A program made the position numbers and the translations under genes. This document shows, piece by piece, positions 1-6,670 of a DNA stretch of 14,051 bases (positions within the stretch are counted from its first letter, which is position 1; every line of letters starts with the position of its first letter). The notes under the pieces were generated by a model. It was not told where the DNA came from and searched no databases. It was given only the letters and a program-made list of their open reading frames with translations. This stretch comes from an uncultured Clostridia bacterium (GTDB lineage Bacteria; Bacillota; Clostridia; RUG12999), in NCBI GenBank assembly GCA_949739095.1, contig CATIYX010000106.1, positions 1 through 14,051 of the forward strand, read 5' to 3'.

Positions 1-1097
1 CGGCAACAGCGGTTGTAGATAGTGAAAATGAGAAACAAGTCAATCTGACCTTCCAGACTACAGCGACAAGTGAGTCTGTTTTGGGTTATGAAATTAGAAG
101 AAATGGAACACCAATTGCATTTACAACAGAAGAAACCTATACAGATATTCTGGGTTCTGCAAATAACTTGGCATTCAGCTATACTGTGCAGGCGTTTGAC
201 ATGCTGGGTAACAAAATTGGTGCGGCTGCTGATGCAGGACAGGTACGGATTTCCTATGTGAAAACGATTGACAAAAATAGCTACACAATGGAAAGAAATG
301 CGGATGGTACGATTAATGTCAATCTGCAGGAGCAAACCGCAGTTTCAGGTATCAAAGTAACGAATGCGCCGACAGAAGGAGCGTTTACCGTATCTGTAAA
401 ACGTGAAGGTGATACAGAATTTACAGTAGCAAAGAACGGCAGTTTTGATAAAAATGAAACACCTGATGCGGCATACTATGTAGCATATTTTAACAAGCCA
501 AAGACTGCTTCAGATGACACTCGTATTTGGACCTATGATGCAAAAGAAATGGTGCTAACGGGAATTCCTGAAAACGCAGTAGTTGAATTCATTAGCTATG
601 CGGGCGACAATGTTGCATTTACCAGCGGTGCGGCAGTAGGACGTCTCAGTGCAGATTACCGGTATGGCGCAGCAGAAGATGAAGTTATTGCAGCAGGTAC
701 TTTGGTTATTACCGGTACTTATCGCGGAGACCCGCTCTATAACACCATTCAGATAAATGGTAAATTTATTTCGGTAAATTCTGAAACACATGAACAAACC
801 ACAGTAGAACGTGCTATTGATGGTTATGGATTGCTGTTTGCAGAAGTGCCGGAAGATGGTGAAGTGAGCGATATTAGTGATGGTATCTTCCTCTTTGTGC
901 CAGATGTACAGAAGGAAGCGGAATTGCAGGGCGACGTACATGATTGTTCAGCAGATAGTTTACTGCCGGCACAGATTCAGGCACAGCTCTATCGCACAGA
1001 TACGGCAACAAGCACGGAAAGCAAACGTTTGACGAGCGACACCATCTGGATTGATTCTCCAGCTGGCGACGCAATGCCGGAAATTATACTTGAATGA
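1..1097 (+). CDS. C-terminal part of a large secreted Fn3-like protein (5' end outside window)
   Basis: The reading frame is open from the left edge (first full codon at base 3) to the TGA at 1095-1097, giving 364 visible residues. The TTG at 81 is in frame but is not a credible start because coding continues upstream of it. Visible residues about 15-85 resemble a fibronectin type III beta-sandwich, with a G-Y-E-I-R-R-N-G strand and later Y-T-V-Q-A-F-D. The remainder is acidic, rich in beta-type sequence and Thr/Ala/Gly, has one cysteine and no membrane anchor, and matches no family I recognise. Composition and the SLH gene 11 nt downstream suggest an extracellular or surface protein translated together with that gene. 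The catalytic or adhesive part, if any, lies upstream of the window. Partial gene: confident. Fn3 assignment: moderate. Function: unknown. Confidence 0.8.
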   Translation, partial: ATAVVDSENEKQVNLTFQTTATSESVLGYEIRRNGTPIAFTTEETYTDILGSANNLAFSYTVQAFDMLGNKIGAAADAGQVRISYVKTIDKNSYTMERNADGTINVNLQEQTAVSGIKVTNAPTEGAFTVSVKREGDTEFTVAKNGSFDKNETPDAAYYVAYFNKPKTASDDTRIWTYDAKEMVLTGIPENAVVEFISYAGDNVAFTSGAAVGRLSADYRYGAAEDEVIAAGTLVITGTYRGDPLYNTIQINGKFISVNSETHEQTTVERAIDGYGLLFAEVPEDGEVSDISDGIFLFVPDVQKEAELQGDVHDCSADSLLPAQIQAQLYRTDTATSTESKRLTSDTIWIDSPAGDAMPEIILE

Positions 1098-1108
1098 GGT
1101 GAAAGCAC

Positions 1109-2248
1109 ATGAAATCTATTGCAACAAAGATACTATTATTTGTCTGTGTGATTTGTATTGTGCTGACGAGCGGCGTGGTAATCCACGCCGCCGACACCAC
1201 ACCGAAAATATCAATCGCATTGGATAACACAAAAAAGAATGCAAAAATAAAACTGGAAAATGTCGGAATCATGATTTATTCGGCACAGATTACGTTAAAA
1301 ATTAGTGATTTGACAGCAGACTACACATTGACACCGGAGAATCGAAATGCCTATAGTAAAGTGAGAAAAGATACGGAAAACAATACTCTTGTGTTGTATG
1401 TTGATTCTACTGAATTGATGGATGGCAGCAAGGAAATCAGTCTTGCGACGCTTGGGGCAGACAAGGAGATGAGTATCAGTAATAGGGCAGAACTGATTCT
1501 GATAGACCGTTCTATGATTTCTACATCCTATAACAATGTAGTGGTAAGTGTTTCTAACGAATCGAACAATACAACGAATCCGCCGCGTAATCCGGGCGGC
1601 ACAACGACCGGGAATCATGGCGGTACAACCGGAATTGTTACAGTGCCAATAACAACGCCTTCACCGGCGCCGGGCACAATCGGGGGATTTACAGATGTGG
1701 CGGATAACCACTGGGCAAAGGGGTCTATTGCATATGTGACCGTAAAGGGACTATTTAATGGTATGACAGACACCACCTTTGCACCAGATACAGAAATGAC
1801 CAGAGCGATGTATGTGGTAGTACTTAGTCGGTTTGGTACAAAGATAGATGCAAAATGGCAAATTCCGTGTGACAGTCCGAAACAGTTTGACGATATTGCT
1901 GCGGGAGAATGGTATTCAGACGCGGTAGCATGGGCGGGCGGCACAGGTCTGGTAAACGGAATGGGTAACAATATGTTTGAGCCATCCAGACCAATTACAA
2001 GAGAGCAACTTGCTGTGATGACGGTTAATTTTGCGCGGCTGTGCGGCGCTCAGTTGCCATCTAACGTAGAAGCGGTAACATTTGCGGACAGCGGCAGTAT
2101 TCAAGACTGGGCGGTAGACGCAGTGCGTGTAGCACAGCAGGCCGGACTGATAAACGGACGGACAGACGGAACATTTGCGCCGCAGGATACGGCAACGCGA
2201 GCAGAAGTTGCGGCAATTTTACACCGGTTTGTTACATTGGTAAAATAA
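1109..2248 (+). CDS. Exported S-layer-homology (SLH) domain protein
   Basis: A protein of 379 residues. It has a typical signal peptide: Lys at 2 and 7, a hydrophobic core at about 8-25, and probable cleavage after the Ala pair at 27-28. Residues 30-150 form a beta-rich domain of unknown type whose strands loosely recall cohesin-like or adhesin sandwiches (inference). A Pro/Thr/Gly/Asn-rich linker follows at 150-190. Three SLH repeats come next at about 193-242, 259-310 and 324-376, each with F-x-D near its start and a T-R-A or T-R-E motif (TRAM 231, TREQ 297, TRAE 363). SLH triplets bind pyruvylated secondary cell-wall polymer, so the protein should be wall-anchored with its N-terminal domain displayed. 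GAGGTG at 1096-1101 serves as ribosome binding site and overlaps the upstream stop, suggesting translational coupling. At this size it could be an anchor or scaffold rather than the main S-layer protein. Confidence 0.9.
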   Translation: MKSIATKILLFVCVICIVLTSGVVIHAADTTPKISIALDNTKKNAKIKLENVGIMIYSAQITLKISDLTADYTLTPENRNAYSKVRKDTENNTLVLYVDSTELMDGSKEISLATLGADKEMSISNRAELILIDRSMISTSYNNVVVSVSNESNNTTNPPRNPGGTTTGNHGGTTGIVTVPITTPSPAPGTIGGFTDVADNHWAKGSIAYVTVKGLFNGMTDTTFAPDTEMTRAMYVVVLSRFGTKIDAKWQIPCDSPKQFDDIAAGEWYSDAVAWAGGTGLVNGMGNNMFEPSRPITREQLAVMTVNFARLCGAQLPSNVEAVTFADSGSIQDWAVDAVRVAQQAGLINGRTDGTFAPQDTATRAEVAAILHRFVTLVK

Positions 2249-2256
2249 AACGGAAA

Positions 2257-2290
2257 GCAGGGAGTACATATGTGCTCTCTGCTTATTTTT
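2257..2290 (+). terminator. Rho-independent terminator after the SLH gene
   Basis: An 11-bp stem (arm 2257-2267 with 2272-2282, two G-T wobbles, 4-nt loop) is followed by TTATTTTT. It lies 9 bases after the SLH stop codon and ends the surface-protein unit. Confidence 0.8.
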
Positions 2291-2329
2291 AGGTGAGAAA
2301 AATGCAAATAAAAGGGTGGAGTGAAAAGG

Positions 2330-2656
2330 ATGGCTTCCAGTAAAGAATATTTACAGTTTATTTTAGAACAGTTATCAGGACTGGAGGAAATTACATACAG
2401 AGCTATGATGGGAGAATATATTATCTACTATCGCGGAAAAATTGCAGGCGGTATTTATGACGACCGTTTAATGATTAAGCAAACGCAGGCAGCGGCGGCA
2501 CTCATGCCGGCAGCGTGTTATGAGGCACCATACAAGGGAGCAAAGGAACTAATATTGGTGGAGGAAGTAGAGGACAAGGCATTTTTAACAGAGCTGTTTG
2601 AAGCAATGTATGAAGAACTTCCGCTACCAAAACCGAAGAAAAAGAAAAAAGCATAA
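2330..2656 (+). CDS. TfoX N-terminal-domain family protein
   Basis: A small protein of 108 residues. The pattern of an N-terminal helix (S-S-K-E-Y-L-Q-F-I-L-E-Q-L), then R-A-M-M-G-E-Y-I-I-Y-Y-R-G-K-I-A-G-G-I-Y-D-D-R-L-M-I-K, is typical of the TfoX N-terminal domain. In this family the R-x-M-F/M-G-x-Y-x-x-Y segment and the glycine-rich beta strands are characteristic. The protein ends in a lysine-rich tail. I prefer the ATG at 2330, because GGGTGGAG at 2314-2321 sits 8 nt before it; a GTG at 2321 is also in frame. TfoX itself is a competence regulator in gammaproteobacteria, but single-domain clostridial relatives have no established role, and no competence function should be assumed. It stands between two terminators and looks monocistronic. 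Family: confident. Function: unknown. Confidence 0.85.
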   Translation: MASSKEYLQFILEQLSGLEEITYRAMMGEYIIYYRGKIAGGIYDDRLMIKQTQAAAALMPAACYEAPYKGAKELILVEEVEDKAFLTELFEAMYEELPLPKPKKKKKA

Positions 2657-2683
2657 AATGAAAATATGAAAGAAAATAATATA

Positions 2684-2710
2684 TTTCTTGCATACAAGAA
2701 ACATTTTTTT
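2684..2710 (+). terminator. Weak hairpin-plus-T-tract terminator after the TfoX-domain gene
   Basis: TTTCTTG at 2684-2690 pairs perfectly with CAAGAAA at 2695-2701 over a 4-nt loop, followed by CATTTTTTT. The stem is only 7 bp and A+T-rich, so termination may be partial. It separates the TfoX-domain gene from the promoter at 2743. Confidence 0.5.
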
Positions 2711-2742
2711 GATAAAATAATAGAAAAACAACAAAAAATGAC

Positions 2743-2771
2743 TTGACAAACAAAAAGAATTGCAATATAAT
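2743..2771 (+). promoter_or_regulatory. Perfect-consensus sigma-A promoter of the aspS-gatC/gatA/gatB operon
   Basis: TTGACA at 2743-2748 and TATAAT at 2766-2771 are separated by exactly 17 bases, in A+T-rich sequence. Initiation is expected near 2778, just before the T-box leader. A maximal core promoter fits an operon controlled mainly by attenuation. Confidence 0.88.
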
Positions 2772-2794
2772 AAATAAAAAGAAAATTTCCGAAA

Positions 2795-3090
2795 AGACTG
2801 TGAACGGAAGAGTAGGCTGCGATGGTAGTTTCAGAGAGCCGCCGGAAGGTGGAAAGGCGGTACGGATTTGCAGAGGAAGAACCTCCGGGAGTTGCTGACC
2901 CAAAGATTATATTCGAGTAGGCTCAGTCGCGGTTGGCGCGTTACAGCCAAGGGATATCGCCGAATGGAAACAGAAAGCCGTATCCTTGTATTGAGAGGAC
3001 TTGCAATGGCGCAGGTCAAAACGGGTGGTACCACGGAAAGAATAGAGATTTAAGCTTTTCGTCCCAATGGAGGGATGAAAAGCTTTTTTT
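2795..3090 (+). promoter_or_regulatory. T-box riboswitch with overlapping Glu/Asn specifier (GAAC)
   Basis: This leader senses uncharged tRNA and permits read-through into the operon. Stem I: CGGA (2805-2808) pairs with TCCG (2884-2887). An AGTA motif (2811-2814) faces the specifier loop. CTGC (2817-2820) pairs with GCAG (2870-2873). AGAGAG (2833-2838) precedes the distal stem GCCGCC (2838-2843) with GGCGGT (2856-2861), which closes over a GGAAGGTGGAAA loop. Between the two lower helices the 3' strand reads AGGAAGAACC. By position, as in the B. subtilis glyQS leader, the specifier is AAC (Asn, 2880-2882), overlapped by GAA (Glu, 2879-2881). The T-box sequence GGGTGGTACCACGG is at 3023-3036. 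The terminator follows at 3052-3090. Outer ends of the leader are approximate. Class: very confident. Specifier: good, from hand pairing. Confidence 0.93.
3052..3090 (+). terminator. T-box terminator hairpin (attenuator)
   Basis: A 14-bp stem (3052-3065 with 3072-3085, one G-T pair) encloses a 6-nt loop and runs into seven T residues. It is the regulated terminator of the leader and competes with the antiterminator formed around 3023-3036. Confidence 0.9.
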
Positions 3091-3119
3091 ATTAGCGAAG
3101 AAGATGGGAGGGTGCTGGA

Positions 3120-5207
3120 ATGAAAAAAACAGAATATTGTGGATTGTTTTCCCAAAGTCATATTGGACAAACGCACACCGTGATGGGGTGGGTGCAGAAT
3201 AAAAGGGACATGGGTGGCGTCATTTTTATCGACCTGCGTGATAGAGAAGGAATTTTGCAGGTAGTGTGCAATCTTACATATCTACCGGAAGAAATGTTTC
3301 ATAGCGCAGAACGGGTGCGGGCAGAATCGGTGATATGTGTTAGTGGCGAAATTTATCACCGTGATGAGGAAACCTATAATCCGGCGCTCGGGACGGGAGA
3401 GGTGGAATTGCGTGCGGATAAGCTGGAAATATTATCCGAAGCAGACCCACTACCGTTTGAAATTGAGGACCGCACTGTCGTGCGTGAGGAGTTACGGCTG
3501 AAATATCGATTTTTGGATTTGCGCCGTCCCGCTATGTTGGAGCATTTGAAGTTTCGTCATAAACTAACGAGAGTAGTTAGCAACTATTTAGATGAAAAAG
3601 GTTTTTTGTCGGTGGAAACCCCCATGTTGACAAAATCCACACCGGAGGGGGCGCGTGACTATCTGGTACCAAGTCGTGTACATTCAGGAACATTTTATGC
3701 GCTGCCGCAGTCGCCGCAAATTTTCAAACAACTGTTGATGGTGGGCGGCATAGAAAAATATTATCAGGTCAGCCGATGTTTCCGCGATGAGGATTTGCGG
3801 GCAGACCGTCAGCCGGAATTTACACAGGTGGATATGGAGCTTTCTTTTGTGGGGCAGGAGGAAATTTTGCAGCATTTGGAGGATACCTTCTGCTATTTAA
3901 TGAAGGAGATGAAAGGAATTGACTTGCCGCGTCCCTTTCGGCGTATGACGTGGCAGGAGGCAATGGATTGCTATGGCAGTGACAAACCGGATTTGCGTTT
4001 CGATTTACCGATTGTGGACATCACAAAGCTTGCGGGAGCATGTGGATTTACAGTGTTTCGCAGCGCAGTGGAACAGGGCGGTGTTGTGCGGGCAATCAAC
4101 GTGAAAGGAAAATCAGATTTTACCCGTAGCGAAATTGAAGAATTGACGAAAAAAGCGCTGTCCTTTGGAGCAAAAGGAATGGCATGGATTGCACTGCGAC
4201 CGGACGGAGAAATCTATTCTGTTTTAACGAAATATTTTGATGAAGCACAAATGCAGCAATTGCTGAAACAGGTTGACGCAATCCCGGGCGATTTTATTCT
4301 GTTTTGCGCAGACAAACTTTCCACTGTGCGGCGGACGTTGGGCGGGTTGCGGCTGGAAATTGCTGCATTGCTGGGACTGTGCAGTGAGGAGGAATATCAG
4401 TTTTTAATTGTGACCGATTTTCCGCAGTTTGAATATTCCGAGGAGGAAGGGCGGTTTTTAGCAATGCACCATCCGTTTACCATGCCCTATGAAGAGGATA
4501 TTCCCTATTTGATTTCCGATCCGGCGCGGGTACGTGCGCAGGCATATGACGTGGTGCTCAATGGAATTGAATTGGGCAGCGGCAGTATTCGGATTCATCG
4601 GCGGGACGTACAGCAAAAAATGTTTGAGGCATTGGGGTTTTCAGAGGAAGAAATTCAGAAACGGTTTGGCTTTTTTGTGGATGCCTTCCGCTACGGTACG
4701 CCGCCGCACGGCGGATTTGCATTCGGCTTGGACCGACTTGTGATGTTGCTTTGCGGCGCACCATCACTGCGTGATGTGATAGCGTTCCCGAAGACTAAAG
4801 AAGCAGCCTGCCTGATGACAGGTGCGCCGAATGTAGTAGATAAAGAACAACTGGAAATCTTGTCTCTGTCCTTAGGAATGCAGGAAATGCAGCAACAAAC
4901 AAGAGATGCGGATATGTCAGGACAGAAAAACGTAATTGATGTGGGACACGTTGCACAGTTGTCTATGCTGTCGCTGTCTGGTGAGGAACAGAAGGCGATG
5001 GAAAAAGATATGGGAGATATTGTTACATTTGCAAATTCACTGGCGCAATATGATACGGAAGGGATTCCCATGACGGCGCATGTGCAGCCTATGCAAAATG
5101 TCTGGCGAGAGGACAGTAAAGAAGACAGCTTTAGCAGAGAATCGCTGTTGGCAAATGTTCCCATGCAGGAGGACGGCTATATTTTCGTTCCAAAAGTAGT
5201 AGAGTAA
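3120..5207 (+). CDS. aspS: Aspartyl-tRNA synthetase fused to GatC (AspRS-GatC)
   Basis: A protein of 695 residues; bacterial AspRS is usually about 590, GatC about 95. Residues 1-105 hold the OB-fold anticodon-binding domain (G-W-V at 23-25, I-F-I-D-L-R-D-R following). Class II motif 2 is F-R-D-E-D-L-R-A-D-R-Q-P-E-F at 221-234, and motif 3 is G-G-F-A-F-G-L-D-R at 531-539. The bacterial GAD insertion lies between motifs 2 and 3. AspRS similarity ends near G-A-P-N-V-V (568-573). After a Gln/Met-rich linker (about 587-605), residues 606-695 read as GatC: I-D-V-G-H-V-A-Q-L, then L-S-G-E-E near its start, and a late L-L-A-N-V-P. No stop or frameshift separates the parts. The AspRS is probably non-discriminating, charging tRNA(Asp) and tRNA(Asn), inferred from context. 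GGGAGGG at 3106-3112 lies 7 nt before the ATG. An in-frame ATG at 4914 could also release free GatC, but its ribosome binding site is weak. Confidence 0.95.
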   Translation: MKKTEYCGLFSQSHIGQTHTVMGWVQNKRDMGGVIFIDLRDREGILQVVCNLTYLPEEMFHSAERVRAESVICVSGEIYHRDEETYNPALGTGEVELRADKLEILSEADPLPFEIEDRTVVREELRLKYRFLDLRRPAMLEHLKFRHKLTRVVSNYLDEKGFLSVETPMLTKSTPEGARDYLVPSRVHSGTFYALPQSPQIFKQLLMVGGIEKYYQVSRCFRDEDLRADRQPEFTQVDMELSFVGQEEILQHLEDTFCYLMKEMKGIDLPRPFRRMTWQEAMDCYGSDKPDLRFDLPIVDITKLAGACGFTVFRSAVEQGGVVRAINVKGKSDFTRSEIEELTKKALSFGAKGMAWIALRPDGEIYSVLTKYFDEAQMQQLLKQVDAIPGDFILFCADKLSTVRRTLGGLRLEIAALLGLCSEEEYQFLIVTDFPQFEYSEEEGRFLAMHHPFTMPYEEDIPYLISDPARVRAQAYDVVLNGIELGSGSIRIHRRDVQQKMFEALGFSEEEIQKRFGFFVDAFRYGTPPHGGFAFGLDRLVMLLCGAPSLRDVIAFPKTKEAACLMTGAPNVVDKEQLEILSLSLGMQEMQQQTRDADMSGQKNVIDVGHVAQLSMLSLSGEEQKAMEKDMGDIVTFANSLAQYDTEGIPMTAHVQPMQNVWREDSKEDSFSRESLLANVPMQEDGYIFVPKVVE

Positions 5208-5221
5208 AGGAGGAAACAAGA

Positions 5222-6670
5222 ATGAAACTAATAGATATGACAGTCGCAGGATTGGCAGCGGCACTACAAAACAAAGAAGTTTCCTCCCGGGAGGTCACAA
5301 GAGCATATCTGGATAACATTTCTGAGGCAGAGTCAAATATCGGCGCCTATATTACTGTCACGGGGGAGACGGCGATGCAGCAGGCACAGCGGATAGACGA
5401 AGCACGGGCGAAGGGAGAAGAATTTTCTAAACTGGCGGGCATACCAGCGGGGATTAAAGACAATATTTGCACCAAAGGGACACTGACCACCTGCGCTTCT
5501 AAGATGCTTTCCAACTTCATTCCGCCATATCAGGCAACCGTTATGGAACATTTGCAGGATACAGTCATGTTGGGCAAGATGAATATGGACGAATTTGCCA
5601 TGGGCTCCACAACAGAGAATTCGTGGTATCATGTGACACACAATCCACGAAAACTGGACAGGGTACCAGGGGGCAGCAGCGGCGGCAGCGCAGCGGCAGT
5701 AGCGGCAGGACTTGCACCTTTTACGCTCGGGTCGGATACCGGCGGTTCCATCCGTCAACCGGCGGCATTTTGTGGTGTTGTGGGAATGAAACCGACCTAT
5801 GGTAGTGTATCGCGGTATGGATTGGTAGCGTTCGCGTCATCACTGGACCAGATTGGACCATTGACAAAAAATGTCTATGACTCCGCTCTGGTGCTGAATG
5901 AAATCGTAGGCTATGATCGGCGTGATTCTACTTCTGTGAAGCGGAAGTATGAGGATTTCACAAAGCATATCGGCAGGGAAATCAAGGGCAAACGAATTGC
6001 ACTGCCTAAAGAATATTTTGGCGAAGGGCTTGCGCCGGAGGTGAAAGAAGCGGTACTTGCGGCGGCAAAAAGACTGGAGGCACTCGGAGCGCAGATTGTG
6101 GAATTACCTATGCCAAGCTTAAAAGCGGCACTGCCTGCTTATTATGTCATTTCCAGCTCTGAGGCATCGTCAAATCTGGCACGGTTTGACGGCGTGAAAT
6201 ATGGATTTCGCGCACAGCAATATGATTCTGTGGAAGACCTCTATCGTAATACGCGCAGCGAAGGATTCGGTGCGGAAGTGAAACGGCGTATTATGCTGGG
6301 AACCTTTGCGCTTAGTTCTGGTTACTATGATGCTTATTATAAAAAAGCGTTACAGGTGAGGACGCTCATCGTACAGGAATTCCGACAGATGTTTGAGCAG
6401 TGCGATGCAGTGTTGGCACCTGTGGCGCCGACAACAGCATACAGAATTGGGGAGAAACGGGAAAATCCGCTGGAAATGTATCTGGGAGATGTTTATACTG
6501 TTCCGGTCAACATTGCAGGATTGCCCGCACTGTCTATGCCTTGCGGTATAGACGCGGAGGGCTTACCGATTGGTATGCAGTTAATTGGAAATGCATTTGA
6601 AGAAGCAAAACTTTATCAAATTGCCTACGCGCTGGAAGCGGCAATGCAGGAAGGGGGAAGCAGTAAATGA
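5222..6670 (+). CDS. gatA: Asp-tRNA(Asn)/Glu-tRNA(Gln) amidotransferase subunit A
   Basis: The glutaminase/amidase subunit (482 residues, normal length) of GatCAB. It releases ammonia from glutamine and passes it to GatB for amidation of mischarged tRNA. The amidase-signature triad is visible: Lys79 in G-I-K-D-N, cis-Ser152 in G-G-S-S-G-G-S, and nucleophile Ser176 in D-T-G-G-S-I-R-Q-P. The characteristic G-M-K-P-T-Y-G-S-V-S-R-Y-G-L follows. AAAGGAGG at 5206-5213 overlaps the upstream stop and lies 8 nt before the ATG, so translation is coupled to the AspRS-GatC gene. Its usual upstream partner gatC is absent as a separate gene because it forms the end of that protein. The stop overlaps the gatB start. 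Confidence 0.97.
   Translation: MKLIDMTVAGLAAALQNKEVSSREVTRAYLDNISEAESNIGAYITVTGETAMQQAQRIDEARAKGEEFSKLAGIPAGIKDNICTKGTLTTCASKMLSNFIPPYQATVMEHLQDTVMLGKMNMDEFAMGSTTENSWYHVTHNPRKLDRVPGGSSGGSAAAVAAGLAPFTLGSDTGGSIRQPAAFCGVVGMKPTYGSVSRYGLVAFASSLDQIGPLTKNVYDSALVLNEIVGYDRRDSTSVKRKYEDFTKHIGREIKGKRIALPKEYFGEGLAPEVKEAVLAAAKRLEALGAQIVELPMPSLKAALPAYYVISSSEASSNLARFDGVKYGFRAQQYDSVEDLYRNTRSEGFGAEVKRRIMLGTFALSSGYYDAYYKKALQVRTLIVQEFRQMFEQCDAVLAPVAPTTAYRIGEKRENPLEMYLGDVYTVPVNIAGLPALSMPCGIDAEGLPIGMQLIGNAFEEAKLYQIAYALEAAMQEGGSSK

Noticed and set aside
81..1097. TTG at 81 as the start of the first gene
   Set aside because: Good coding sequence continues in frame to the left edge, and the TTG falls inside an Fn3-like domain.
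2321..2656. GTG at 2321 as start of the TfoX-domain protein
   Set aside because: The ribosome binding site GGGTGGAG overlaps this codon and is well spaced for the ATG at 2330.
2897..2899. GAC triplet as an Asp specifier codon in the T-box
   Set aside because: It lies outside the specifier loop once the CGGA/TCCG and CTGC/GCAG helices are drawn; its attraction was only that the gene encodes AspRS.
4691..5164. 157-codon minus-strand frame inside aspS-gatC
   Set aside because: It is the Cys/Ser-rich antisense shadow of a strongly supported gene.
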